29,787 nt of DNA from QHBQ01 sp038230695 (GCA_038230695.1 JBBRMT010000026.1:1-29787); one strand, 5' to 3'; shown: positions 1 to 7,442, counted from the first letter of the stretch. Numbers and translations are program-made. Notes: generated by a model from the sequence alone, not told the origin.

Positions 1-953
1 GTGAACAGCAGTATCAGCGCAACTAGCGCACTGATGGCAAGCACACGGGTCATCCTGGCGTTGGCGTAGACGAAGGTCAGCGCGTAGAATATGAGGATAG
101 CAATCGGCAGGATGAACCAGAGCGTAAAGTCGGGCCGCTGATTGGAGGCAATTAGCCCCAGCGCCAGCCATAGCACAATGTTCTGCGCCACCATCGCGCC
201 GCCATAGAGCGCAAGGCGCGGACCATCGTTGACATCGTGCTGCACCTTATTGCCAGGGTAGCGTAGCCAGTCAGCGAGGGTGACGATGCGGTAGAGGATC
301 AGCGGCACGATCATCACCAGCCAACTGCCGTAGAAGGTGGGATTGCCCATCGGCCCGGCCACGCGGGTCGTTACATCGCCAGCCCAGGGCAGCGGATCGA
401 GGTTCTGATGCTGCAAGAGACCATAGAGCGCAGCGGGAGCGGCGGTTGCCACGCAGAAGGTGATGATACGCTCAACCTGAGCGCGGGTACGCAGGTTGAA
501 CAGGATGATCAACCCCAGCCCAATGTAGGCTAGCTGGGTGATGAAGCCCTCCTCACGCTGGTAACTGCCGAAGATGCTGAAGTATACATCCACCGAGGTG
601 AGACTGCTGACCAGATACCAGGCCGCATAGAGCAGCAGCGGCAACAGCAGCGGCACCCGCCACCATGCCCCGGCCTTGCCCTGCCCATTTGGGGTGGTGG
701 CAGGGTCGTCTTTTATGCCTTCGCCACCAACCTCAGCATCAAGCGGGATGGCCGCTGCTAGCGCCCGCCGCCGCTCCAGCGCCTTGACCGACCAGCATAT
801 AGCCGCCAATACCACTATCGAGCGCAGCAAGGCGACCTTGTCTGGCTCGAATACGCGGCTGCTGTAGACGTTGAAGAACAGCGGCGTAAACACCAGCGCC
901 GCCAGCCATAGCCCCTCCATCGCCCGGTCCATCCACTGTGCCAATCTGGTCAT
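1..953 (-). CDS. O-antigen ligase / Wzy-like polytopic membrane protein (3' end outside window)
   Basis: I translated the minus strand by hand from an ATG at 953-951; the frame stays open for 317 codons to the window edge, so the C-terminus is missing. The start has a strong Shine-Dalgarno (GGAGG, seven bases upstream). The protein begins MTRLAQWMDRAMEGLWLAAL and has about nine hydrophobic segments. The stretch PMGNPTFYGSWLVMIVPL and the preceding GSYQREEGFITQL resemble the conserved regions of the O-antigen ligase/Wzy_C superfamily, whose members join or polymerise lipid-linked glycans at the outer face of the membrane; large versions of this family often carry C-terminal TPR repeats, which would lie outside the window. 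The polymerase or ligase role is inferred from family resemblance only. It is divergent from the secreted SLH gene at 1108. Confidence 0.75.
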   Translation of the reverse strand, partial: MTRLAQWMDRAMEGLWLAALVFTPLFFNVYSSRVFEPDKVALLRSIVVLAAICWSVKALERRRALAAAIPLDAEVGGEGIKDDPATTPNGQGKAGAWWRVPLLLPLLLYAAWYLVSSLTSVDVYFSIFGSYQREEGFITQLAYIGLGLIILFNLRTRAQVERIITFCVATAAPAALYGLLQHQNLDPLPWAGDVTTRVAGPMGNPTFYGSWLVMIVPLILYRIVTLADWLRYPGNKVQHDVNDGPRLALYGGAMVAQNIVLWLALGLIASNQRPDFTLWFILPIAILIFYALTFVYANARMTRVLAISALVALILLF

Positions 954-997
954 CGTCTACCTCCTGCTTGCTGTCATCGCATCACACTACAAAGCCA

Positions 998-1006
998 TTA
1001 TAGCAT
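998..1006 (-). promoter_or_regulatory. Extended -10 promoter for the O-antigen-ligase-like gene
   Basis: On the minus strand this reads TGCTATAAT, a perfect TGn extended -10, about 45 bases upstream of the start codon at 953. No good -35 lies at the expected spacing, as is common for extended -10 promoters. The same nine bases occur at 11761-11769 and 25393-25401 on the plus strand. Confidence 0.5.
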
Positions 1007-1107
1007 AAGGTTGCAAACTCATTTTACCAGCTTTTGGCTTGTTTGTTACAAGGATTTTACACAGTAGCTTTATAGTTAGGCTCAACTACCTCAAAGGAGA
1101 CCCCATC

Positions 1108-3180
1108 GTGAAATCAGCCTGTTTTTTGACCCTCAGCATTTTGCTTTTGGTACTTACCGCTTTGTTCACTGCCCCTGCTGCACCTGACAACGCCACCAGC
1201 CAGATCAGCCAGCCTCCTGACAACATCTTCGCGCCAGTTACCCCATCCGCCCATGCCAATCCCCTTGCGGCCAATTACTGCGATGCTATCCACAGCGAGT
1301 ATCCGGGCATGGTCAAGGTGAACGGCATCTACTATGCTTATTACAGCGGCTTTGGTTGCACCTGGCAGATTTACCTTGCCACCAGCAGCGACGGTATCCA
1401 CTTCAACAAGCAAGGGGCAATTAACATTAATGACGGATGGGCGGATCAGCGGGCGTTCCCCTTTGTTTTCTACGAGGATGGCCTGTTCAAGCTCTACTAC
1501 GGCGGCAATGTGCCTTATCAGATTGGCTATGCCACCAGCAGCGATGGCATCAACTTCAACGCCGAGACGCATCCAGTGCTTTCGCCGGAGAGTGGCAACT
1601 ATTGGGATAACGTCGAGCTTGTGCGCCCCTCGATTGTCGAGGTGGTCAGCCCTAAAGCCCAGGCGCTCCAATCGCTCAAGCTGGCTAGCGACACCTCACG
1701 CCTGTACATGATGTATTACAACGGCTTCGGCACTAACGATTCGGCGGTTGGCCTTGCCTATAGCAGCGACGGCATTAGTTGGACGCGCTATGTGGGCAAC
1801 CCGGTCGTCACTAACACTAATGGCATCTACACTAGCTTTGCAATCACTGAGAGCGGCACCACCTATCTCTATTATCACACCAATAATGGCATATATCTAT
1901 CCACCAGCGCGGATGGGGTTAATTTCACTCCATACTCCAGCAACCCCATCCTCGCCCCTTCCACCACCAACGGCTGGGATGCGGGGCTGGTATACGGCCC
2001 GCTGGTGCGCCGCGCCGATGATGGCAGCTATATAATGTACTACAATGGCATCCCCGGTCAGAACGCCGATTACGGGATGATAGGTATCGCCACCAGCCTC
2101 GACCTCATCCACTTCACCCCCAGGGCCGACAATCCGGCAATTACGGTGGGCAACACCCCCGCCAACTTTGCTGCATATGGCAACCCCGATGGCAGCATCA
2201 GTCTAAGCTGGCACGATGTTGTAACCGATGCTCAGTCGTATCGGCTGGAATATGGCGTAGCCAGCCAGTCATATACCGCAACCCTTGATGTCAGCGGCGT
2301 AGAGAGCTACACCTTCACCCCACCTACCCCTGGCGACTACTTCATGACAGTGATCGGCACCACCAATGGGCAGGATGGCTATCCGGCGGCGGAGCGAGAG
2401 GTCAACACCAACCCGCTAGCTACCCCAACCCTAAACCCTTCGCCAATCCCCAGCAGCACGCTTTCACCAATCCCCAGCAGCACGCTTTCACCAATCCCCA
2501 GCAGCACGCTTTCACCAATCCCCAGCAGCACGCCGCCCACTAACACACCTTCGCCAACCCCCACCGATTGCGCCAACCCCTTCGTGGACATCAGCGGCAA
2601 CACCTTCTATACCGCTATTCACGCGCTGAACTGTCGCGGGGTAATAAGCGGCAGCGATGCTACCCACTATGCACCCTATGCCACCGCCACCCGTGGTCAA
2701 TTTGCCAAAATCGTTGTCTCAGGATTTAGCCTGCCACTGAGTACGCCGCAAGCGGGGCAGAGTTTCAGCGACGTGCCACCCGGCTACTTTGCTTACCTGT
2801 ACATTGAGAGCGGCTACGCCCAGGGTATCCTCAGCGGGTTCGATGCGGCGGGCTGCGCGGCGCACGACGCAGCCTACCCTTGCTACCTGCCCAACCAGGC
2901 GATTACCCGCGGGCAGATCACAAAGCTGGTCGTCAACGCCGCACATTACCCGCCCTATACCCCCAGCAATGGGCAGGACTTCAACGATGTGCCGCCCAGC
3001 AACGTGTTCTACACCAGCATCGAGACGGCCTACCACATGGGCATCATTGCGGGTTATTCCGATCACAGCTTCCGCCCCAACAACAGCATTCGCCGCGATG
3101 AGATGGCCCAGATCGTTTATCAGGCGGTGAATAACCCTTTAGGCAGGAATAATAGCCCTTCGTCTTTACTTCACTGCTGA
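1108..3180 (+). CDS. Secreted GH43/GH32-like beta-propeller protein with C-terminal SLH anchor
   Basis: I chose the GTG at 1108 (690 residues) because AAAGGAG lies eight bases before it and the protein then starts directly with a signal peptide (VKSACFLTLSILLLVLTALF). An upstream TTG at 1039 is in frame but would add 23 residues before the signal. Residues ~50-355 hold five or more repeats of the type ATSSDGIHF, ATSSDGINF, AYSSDGISW, STSADGVNF and ATSLDLIHF, typical of five-bladed propellers of the GH43/GH32/GH68 clan. A fibronectin-III-like domain (~365-445) and a Pro/Ser/Thr linker (~448-488) follow. The end is three SLH repeats starting CANPFVDI, with IRRDEMAQIVY near the C-terminus. Inferred role: surface-anchored arabinan/xylan/fructan-type glycosidase or glycan-binding protein. 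I could not place the catalytic acids with certainty, so activity is unproven. Confidence 0.8.
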   Translation: MKSACFLTLSILLLVLTALFTAPAAPDNATSQISQPPDNIFAPVTPSAHANPLAANYCDAIHSEYPGMVKVNGIYYAYYSGFGCTWQIYLATSSDGIHFNKQGAININDGWADQRAFPFVFYEDGLFKLYYGGNVPYQIGYATSSDGINFNAETHPVLSPESGNYWDNVELVRPSIVEVVSPKAQALQSLKLASDTSRLYMMYYNGFGTNDSAVGLAYSSDGISWTRYVGNPVVTNTNGIYTSFAITESGTTYLYYHTNNGIYLSTSADGVNFTPYSSNPILAPSTTNGWDAGLVYGPLVRRADDGSYIMYYNGIPGQNADYGMIGIATSLDLIHFTPRADNPAITVGNTPANFAAYGNPDGSISLSWHDVVTDAQSYRLEYGVASQSYTATLDVSGVESYTFTPPTPGDYFMTVIGTTNGQDGYPAAEREVNTNPLATPTLNPSPIPSSTLSPIPSSTLSPIPSSTLSPIPSSTPPTNTPSPTPTDCANPFVDISGNTFYTAIHALNCRGVISGSDATHYAPYATATRGQFAKIVVSGFSLPLSTPQAGQSFSDVPPGYFAYLYIESGYAQGILSGFDAAGCAAHDAAYPCYLPNQAITRGQITKLVVNAAHYPPYTPSNGQDFNDVPPSNVFYTSIETAYHMGIIAGYSDHSFRPNNSIRRDEMAQIVYQAVNNPLGRNNSPSSLLHC
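2443..2534 (+). repeat. 24-bp in-frame tandem repeat in the linker (about 3.8 copies)
   Basis: A 24-bp unit starting CCAATCCCCAGCAGC begins at 2443, 2467, 2491 and 2515; the first three copies are identical and the fourth diverges at its end. It encodes PIPSSTLS repeats in the linker between the fibronectin-like and SLH domains. Perfect identity at DNA level suggests recent expansion by slippage, changing spacer length without breaking the frame. Confidence 0.9.
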
Positions 3181-3425
3181 CAGACCCAGGGTAAGCGGTT
3201 CGCCGGGGCAAGGATGGACACCCTGGTGGTAGGGGCTAGCTGCACGGCGGCCTGCTGAAATGTAACGGGAGTGCCATCATACTTGAGCAGCAGGCGGTCG
3301 CGCAACGGGCCAGCAGTGTAGGCATAGTGGATGGGAACAACCACGCGGGGCTTGAGTATGGCGCAGAGCTGCGCCGCCTGCTTGGCGTACATTACCATCT
3401 AGTGGTTGAGCGGGTAGGTGGCAAG
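3171..3425 (-). pseudogene. Remnant of a metallo-beta-lactamase-fold hydrolase (C-terminal part)
   Basis: The minus strand encodes a 75-residue C-terminal piece with LKPRVVVPIHYAYTAGPLRD and LLLKYDGTP, matching the end of MBL-fold hydrolases in which PIHY carries the last metal-binding histidine. Upstream in the same frame the reading is ATYPLNH, then TAG at 3401-3399, then MVMYAKQAAQ, so homology-like sequence crosses a stop codon. The N-terminal HxHxDH part is absent. It converges on the SLH gene, with 10 bases of overlap. I infer a decayed gene. A stand-alone 75-residue protein from the ATG at 3398 is possible but has no evident ribosome binding site. Confidence 0.65.
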
Positions 3426-3429
3426 AGTA

Positions 3430-3438
3430 TGGTATAAT
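3430..3438 (+). promoter_or_regulatory. Extended -10 promoter upstream of the small membrane protein
   Basis: TGGTATAAT is an extended -10 (TGn plus TATAAT) about 35 bases before the ATG at 3473. The nearest -35-like hexamer (TTGAGC at 3406) has a 21-base spacer, too long to be convincing. Confidence 0.5.
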
Positions 3439-3472
3439 TTGAGCCAGGATTGCATCACCAGAAAGGTAAATT

Positions 3473-3868
3473 ATGGCACTGGCACAGATAATCACTGCGT
3501 TGATCAATACGAATCAGCGCGCAGTGTTGGCTCAAAGTATCACCGTAATTGTTGATGGTAATAACGGTCCCAACTGGGCCATGCTGGGAGTCGGGCTAGC
3601 CGAAATTGCGGTTGGCTTTGCTGTAGCCCTAACCCCGCTATGGGTGCGGCGCAAATGGCTAAAGCTGAACAGCAGCAACGAGCGTAGCCGCGACCGCCAT
3701 GTGCTGCTCTTTACCGTTGCTGGGCTAATGGCAATCGGCAGCGGCATCGTGGTACTACTCAACAAGGTCTCCCCCGGCGACTCGCTTATCCCCCTGGCAT
3801 TTGTAGGCGCAGCGGCGGCAATCGCATTCATCCCTGACCGCAGCGATGGCTCTACCGAAAGTGATTAG
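3473..3868 (+). CDS. Hypothetical small membrane protein (131 aa)
   Basis: No family is recognised. The ATG at 3473 is preceded by AAAGG, seven bases upstream, and by the extended -10 at 3430. The protein has a moderately hydrophobic N-terminus, a helix around residues 37-58 (MLGVGLAEIAVGFAVALTPL), a basic loop with many Arg/Lys (~60-80), then two further hydrophobic stretches (LLFTVAGLMAIGSGIVVLL and LIPLAFVGAAAAIAFI). The last two residues and the TAG stop are supplied by the first units of a heptamer array, so the original C-terminus may have been altered. It stands alone between a remnant and a convergent nuclease gene. Confidence 0.65.
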   Translation: MALAQIITALINTNQRAVLAQSITVIVDGNNGPNWAMLGVGLAEIAVGFAVALTPLWVRRKWLKLNSSNERSRDRHVLLFTVAGLMAIGSGIVVLLNKVSPGDSLIPLAFVGAAAAIAFIPDRSDGSTESD

Positions 3869-3894
3869 TGATTGGTGATTAGTGATTAGTAATT
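3860..3894 (+). repeat. Heptamer tandem array (AGTGATT, five units) overlapping a stop codon
   Basis: Units at 3860, 3867, 3874, 3881 and 3888 read AGTGATT with single changes (GGTGATT, AGTAATT). The first unit encodes the last Ser-Asp of the upstream gene, and the first two together form its TAG stop. Heptamer arrays of this kind are known from cyanobacterial intergenic regions as STRR sequences; the resemblance is by pattern only. Confidence 0.85.
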
Positions 3895-3904
3895 AATCTG
3901 AAAA

Positions 3905-3928
3905 GGGCGAACAACGGTTCGCCCCTAC
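3905..3928. repeat. GGGCGAAC/GTTCGCCC palindromic repeat (copy 1)
   Basis: A perfect 8-bp stem (GGGCGAAC ... GTTCGCCC) with loop AACG is followed by CTAC. The same element with loop CGTT lies at 10952-10975. It sits between convergent genes and could act as a weak bidirectional terminator, though no T-run follows. Confidence 0.8.
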
Positions 3929-3945
3929 GAAACACAACGACTTAT

Positions 3946-3966
3946 CAGCACTCAGCACTCAGCACT
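3946..3966. repeat. Heptamer tandem array (CAGCACT, three units) overlapping the nuclease stop codon
   Basis: Three exact CAGCACT units. Read on the minus strand (AGTGCTG) they supply the last cysteine codon and the TGA stop of the gene at 3959-5986. The same heptamer family recurs at 20956-20976 after the amylase gene. Confidence 0.85.
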
Positions 3967-5986
3967 CGCCCCGTATCATCCGCGCCGCGTGGCGCAGCGC
4001 GTCCTGGGTAGCCTCGCGCTCGGTGGGCATCGGCAGCACGCCAGGGTGGGTGGGGTGGGCGTAGAGCCAGCGGATTACCAGGCTGCTCACCTCGTCGCGG
4101 TGCGGTTTACGTTTCGGCGCTTCGCCAAGCAGCGATAGCTGGGTGGGAACTGCCCTCTCCCCCAACCCCTCTCCCGAAATGGGGGAGGGGCTTTTTTGTG
4201 TGTCGGATGGGGGTGAGGTGCTGGCAGCGACCATCCACAACTCGGCCAGGCGGGCGGCCAGAACATCCTCGGTTGCGGTGCTGGGGAGCGGGCCACGCCA
4301 GCGCAGTTCGCCCTCGCGCACGACGAACACCTCGCGGGCCTCATCGTCAGCGGCGGGCAGCACGATCAACGCCTCGCGCACCTGGGCTGGAGGTTGAGCC
4401 TCGCGTTCGCGGCGGCGCAATAGTTCGGCGAGCAGTTGGCGGGCTTCGCTCTCCAAAGTATAATCGTGGGCCGCGCTGGCGGCATAGATGCGGTCGCGCA
4501 GGCGGGTTAGCGCGGGTTCGTCATCGCCACGCAGATAGGACAATGACTCAGCTAGCTGGGTCTGGTACTCGGCGGGGGTAATCCCTGCTGCTCTGGGCGC
4601 AAGCGCGGGGAAGATGGCGCGGAGCAGGCGCAGGGTGTCGTCCACCTCGCTGCGATTGGCGTAGGGGCCAAAGCCATCCTCATGCGGCTCATCGGCGGGC
4701 TTGAGCAGGGGCAGGCCACGCTTAGGCTGGTGCAGGCGGATGTAGTGACGGGGGGCGGAAGCGGTGCGCTGGGTGTTGTAGCCCGGCTGCAGGCGGGTGA
4801 TCAGCTCTAGCTCCAGCAACTCCGCCGCCAGTTCGCTGCCTACGCTACGCAATTCCAGCTTCACCGTGGCTTCGCGCAATCCCACCAATCCGCGCAACAC
4901 ACCTTCGTCGCGGGAGAAGTAGTTGGCGACCCGCCGTCGCAGGTTGCCTGCCTTGCCGACGTAGAGAGCGTTACCGTTCTCGTCGCGCATGACGTACACC
5001 CCGGCCCGCTCCGGCACCGAAGGCAGCCAGTCGCCAATCGGCTCGACCTCGCGCACCTGCACCAACGGATCAGTGGGCCACGCCCACGCCTGCGGATCGA
5101 AGCGGCTGCCTGCCTTCTTGCGTCGCCCCCAGTATTCTGCGCCCAGCGGTCGGCCCATCTCCAGCAGCGCGGCGCGGGTGACAATGCCGCGTTCGCGGGC
5201 CAGAGTCAGCAGGCGGCAGAACACCTGCCGCGCCAGCCGCGCATCGGCCTCGGCGCGGTGACGGACACCCACTGGCAGCCCCAGTTCTGCCGCCACGCTG
5301 GTGAGGTTGCGCTTACCCAGGTTGTTGACCAGCCGCACCGCCATCGCCAACGTGTCCAGGCGCGGGTTGACGAATGGCGGCTGCCCCAGGCGGCGCACCT
5401 CGGCATTTAGAAACGCCATGTCGAAGCCGATATTGTGACCGACGATGATGCGCTCGGCGATGAACGCTCGCAGATCGCCCACGATGGTGGCGAACGAAGG
5501 CGCATGGTCAACCATGGTCTGGTTGATGCCGGTGTGGCTGACGATGAAGGCGGGCAGGCGACGGCTGGGGTTGACCACGCTGATGTAACTATCGGCAGGG
5601 TTGTTGTCGTTACAGTCGGGCAGGTAGTGCAGCGCGGCCACTTCGATAATGCGGTGGCTGCTGGCATCGAGGCCGGTGGTCTCGGTATCCAGCGCGATGT
5701 ATTCCATGCTTGCCAGTTCATCGGCGACGGGCGCAGATTCATCGCCCACACCAGCCAACGCCCACATTCGCCCGCCCAGCGGCTGGAAACGGCTGGTATC
5801 GGCGAGGATGCCGGGCAGCACCCCGCGCCAGACCTCCACGTTGATGCGGGCCGGGTTCTGGCCGGGCAAGGCGCTGAACACATGGCGAATGAGGGTATCC
5901 TCCTCCACCGCGTGGCCCTGTTCGCGCAGATATAGATAGGCCCGCTGGGCGAGGAAGCCGTAGCCTCCATTATTGCTGTCGGACAT
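3959..5986 (-). CDS. DEDDh 3'-5' exonuclease fused to a GIY-YIG (UvrC-like) nuclease domain
   Basis: Residues ~1-80 look like a winged-helix-type lead domain. Residues ~94-260 are a DnaQ/epsilon-type exonuclease: ExoI DTETTGLD (D100, E102), ExoII HNIGFDMAFL (D189), ExoIII HRAEAD (H243, D248). Residues ~323-405 are a GIY-YIG domain (GVYVM 329-333, YVGKAGNLRRRV 342-353) followed by the UvrC-like ELLELELITRLQPGYN. Residues ~485-520 resemble a UVR helical hairpin. The same architecture is known in actinobacteria as an Mn-dependent DNA exonuclease with a UvrC N-terminal-like module; a role in DNA repair is inferred. Residues ~597-612 are encoded by an inserted palindromic repeat. The ATG at 5986 has only a weak ribosome binding site (GGTGGTG). 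A strong promoter lies just upstream. Confidence 0.9.
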   Translation of the reverse strand: MSDSNNGGYGFLAQRAYLYLREQGHAVEEDTLIRHVFSALPGQNPARINVEVWRGVLPGILADTSRFQPLGGRMWALAGVGDESAPVADELASMEYIALDTETTGLDASSHRIIEVAALHYLPDCNDNNPADSYISVVNPSRRLPAFIVSHTGINQTMVDHAPSFATIVGDLRAFIAERIIVGHNIGFDMAFLNAEVRRLGQPPFVNPRLDTLAMAVRLVNNLGKRNLTSVAAELGLPVGVRHRAEADARLARQVFCRLLTLARERGIVTRAALLEMGRPLGAEYWGRRKKAGSRFDPQAWAWPTDPLVQVREVEPIGDWLPSVPERAGVYVMRDENGNALYVGKAGNLRRRVANYFSRDEGVLRGLVGLREATVKLELRSVGSELAAELLELELITRLQPGYNTQRTASAPRHYIRLHQPKRGLPLLKPADEPHEDGFGPYANRSEVDDTLRLLRAIFPALAPRAAGITPAEYQTQLAESLSYLRGDDEPALTRLRDRIYAASAAHDYTLESEARQLLAELLRRREREAQPPAQVREALIVLPAADDEAREVFVVREGELRWRGPLPSTATEDVLAARLAELWMVAASTSPPSDTQKSPSPISGEGLGERAVPTQLSLLGEAPKRKPHRDEVSSLVIRWLYAHPTHPGVLPMPTEREATQDALRHAARMIRGEC
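4152..4198. repeat. Palindromic repeat inserted in frame inside the exonuclease/GIY-YIG gene
   Basis: On the plus strand CCCCTCTCCC (4166-4175), loop GAAAT and GGGGGAGGGG (4181-4190) form a 10-bp stem with one wobble pair, followed by CTTTTTT. It is G/C-homopolymeric, unlike the surrounding codons, and encodes KSPSPISGEGLGERA in a low-complexity part of the protein. A similar palindrome lies at 16011-16039. It most resembles a dispersed repeat that landed in a permissive linker. Confidence 0.75.
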
Positions 5987-6017
5987 AGAACACCACCACT
6001 TTAGAATAGATGTGCTG

Positions 6018-6045
6018 ATTATATCATATCAGCAAGCAATGTCAA
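6018..6045 (-). promoter_or_regulatory. Sigma-70-type promoter of the exonuclease/GIY-YIG gene, with overlapping palindrome
   Basis: On the minus strand TTGACA (6045-6040), a 16-base spacer and TATAAT (6023-6018) lie 32 bases before the start codon. The perfect arms GCTGAT (6014-6019) and ATCAGC (6028-6033), eight bases apart, overlap the -10 and could be an operator for a dimeric regulator. The operator idea is inference. Confidence 0.8.
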
Positions 6046-6077
6046 GGCTGATGATTGCAAGTTATGATCTCGAAGCC

Positions 6078-6101
6078 GTAGGGGCGGGTGGCTGCCCGCC
6101 C
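6078..6101. repeat. GTAGGGGCG-type palindromic repeat (copy 2)
   Basis: GTAGGGGCGGG leads into a 7-bp stem GGGCGGG (6082-6088) / CCCGCCC (6095-6101) with loop TGGCTG. It shares the GTAGGGGCG edge, or its complement, with the elements at 3905, 10952 and 13553. Confidence 0.65.
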
Positions 6102-6122
6102 TGGTGCGGATTGCCGGATTCG

Positions 6123-6668
6123 CTAGGGCAGCCAGGAAAAGATGATCTGAAGCACAGAAAGGATAATAATTATCGTATCTGCTATGACCGCGATGCTTCT
6201 CAGACGGCGAACTGGTGCGGACCGCACTGCACCGTCCCCAGCCTCAGCAGTAAGAAAAGACAGCGAACATATGACCAAGCCGATCGCAGCAAGCGCCAAC
6301 GTAAACCACGTCTCGCCTCTCCTACTTGATATGGGAGATGAGGTTGCCGCATTCCACAATATAAACACGCTCATAAACAAAGCGAAGACGGAGAAAGAGC
6401 CGCCAATGGCGAAGAACGGCTCGAAAGGCAAATCAGCAGATGTGGAGCGAGCTGAACCAGGCGGGAGTTGGATCAGCTGCCCGCTGCCATATACTGAGGG
6501 CGGTTCGGCTTTGGTCTCTGGCAAGGTAAACGGTGGCGCAGCCGTTTTAACACCCACTGGAGCGGACGTTGCAGGGCCAATATAGTCGGTTACTGGTGTG
6601 CCGCTCGATGATTGCTCATTGCTGCTTATGGCCGCTGCGGAGTCAGTATTAAAATCAGGTGGCTTCAT
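6123..6668 (-). CDS. Hypothetical membrane protein (181 aa)
   Basis: No family recognised. The N-terminal ~85 residues are polar and Pro/Ser/Thr-rich (likely disordered). Three hydrophobic segments follow: FFAIGGSFSVFALFMSVFIL, WFTLALAAIGLVICSLSFL and IAVIADTIIIILSVLQIIF. I chose the ATG at 6668 because GGAGGAG lies upstream, although the 12-base spacing is long. An identical start region 72 bases further upstream ends at an in-frame TAG after 11 codons. A TATAAT (minus strand, 6766-6761) lies upstream of both starts. Confidence 0.6.
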   Translation of the reverse strand: MKPPDFNTDSAAAISSNEQSSSGTPVTDYIGPATSAPVGVKTAAPPFTLPETKAEPPSVYGSGQLIQLPPGSARSTSADLPFEPFFAIGGSFSVFALFMSVFILWNAATSSPISSRRGETWFTLALAAIGLVICSLSFLTAEAGDGAVRSAPVRRLRSIAVIADTIIIILSVLQIIFSWLP

Positions 6669-6740
6669 TTCGGCACATTGCTCCTCCAGAACTTTCTCTA
6701 TAAGCTACTCGGCGATTATATCTAAATCAGGTGGCTTCAT
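6652..6740 (-). repeat. Duplicated gene start: 17-bp direct repeats 72 bp apart, with a short upstream reading frame
   Basis: The same 17 bases lie at 6652-6668 and 6724-6740; both encode MKPPD on the minus strand in the same frame. From the outer ATG the reading is MKPPDLDIIAE then TAG, after which LIEKVLEEQCAE leads in frame into the MKPPD of the main gene. Either a 24-codon duplication was broken by an amber codon, or this is a translated 11-codon leader. Confidence 0.75.
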
Positions 6741-6809
6741 TGCGACAGATCACACGGCTTATTATAGCGCCAATTTTCCTTTTTGCTGGCGGATTCGGTG
6801 GAAAAACCC

Positions 6810-6838
6810 TTGACAACGGCAAAGGGTTGGGTTATAAT
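6810..6838 (+). promoter_or_regulatory. Consensus promoter of the PadR-DUF998 operon
   Basis: TTGACA (6810-6815), a 17-base spacer and TATAAT (6833-6838) match the sigma-70 consensus exactly. It lies about 100 bases before the first gene at 6941. The paralogous PadR gene has the same arrangement at 11057-11085. Confidence 0.9.
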
Positions 6839-6840
6839 AG

Positions 6841-6851
6841 GTCATGATGAC
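6841..6851. promoter_or_regulatory. Candidate PadR operator (site 1)
   Basis: GTCATGATGAC is a palindrome with 5-bp arms starting two bases after the -10, overlapping the likely transcription start. The equivalent place at the second PadR promoter holds GTCAAATTGAC (11088-11098). Shared consensus is GTCAWNWTGAC. A further inverted repeat (CAGGT/ACCTG, 6851-6867) follows. PadR proteins usually repress their own promoters; binding here is inferred. Confidence 0.5.
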
Positions 6852-6940
6852 AGGTTACAAACACCTGTTACCGTAACACACGGCAAAGGCCAGGCTAAAG
6901 TGCATCCACAGATGCCAAACAAGAAAGGGACGGATCCAAT

Positions 6941-7378
6941 ATGAATACGAACAGTGGTGTCTACAAGCTACAAGTCGCGGCATTTATTATCTTTTGCATC
7001 GGCAGCGGATGGAATGGGGCGACCTTCAGCCCGGTGGATGATGTACCCAACACGTTCGCCCATCTCACCCCGGTATTGCTGCTACTACTGCTCTTCGGCG
7101 TTCAGTTCTTCACCGCCCATGATGCTGATGTGCGCGGCGTGGCTACCTCGCACTGGGGGCAGATTGGCATCACCGTGCTGGCGGTGATCACTATCATTGC
7201 CGATGCGGTGCTGATTACCCTCGGCCAGACCAACCCCGACCCGAATAGCGTGGGGGTGCATGATTTCACCGACTGGGTGCCGGCCACTTTGACGCTGCTC
7301 GGTTCCTTCCTATGGTTGGCGGGGCAGGTGATGGGCCGTCAGGGTAGTAAAGTCGCCAGCAAAGCGATCAGCCAGTAA
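6941..7378 (+). CDS. Hypothetical four-helix membrane protein, first gene of the PadR-DUF998 operon
   Basis: 145 residues with four hydrophobic segments: VAAFIIFCIGSGWNGATF, LTPVLLLLLLFGVQFF, IGITVLAVITIIADAVLI and WVPATLTLLGSFLWLAGQ. It has a polar loop between helices 3 and 4 and a basic C-terminus. No named family is recognised. Translation probably starts at the ATG at 6941 behind AAAGGGA, with somewhat long spacing. It is followed after 64 bases by the PadR gene on the same strand, under the promoter at 6810. Confidence 0.7.
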   Translation: MNTNSGVYKLQVAAFIIFCIGSGWNGATFSPVDDVPNTFAHLTPVLLLLLLFGVQFFTAHDADVRGVATSHWGQIGITVLAVITIIADAVLITLGQTNPDPNSVGVHDFTDWVPATLTLLGSFLWLAGQVMGRQGSKVASKAISQ

Positions 7379-7442
7379 GCCAGTAAGATAGTAGCCGACG
7401 CTCCATGCAGGAGCGATGGGCCGCTCAAAGGAGAGATGCCCT

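Noticed and set aside
3860..3966. Possible origin or iteron cluster from closely spaced short repeats
   Set aside because: Different heptamers are used, there is no DnaA-box or replication gene nearby, and similar arrays recur at other gene ends.
5407..5970. 187-codon alternative frame on the minus strand within the exonuclease gene
   Set aside because: It is an out-of-frame shadow rich in Ser/Pro/Arg; the frame carrying the DEDDh motifs is clearly the real one.
7416..7442. Upstream ATG at 7416 as the start of the PadR fusion
   Set aside because: The AGGAG before it is only two bases away, whereas the ATG at 7443 has good spacing and matches the paralogue's start.
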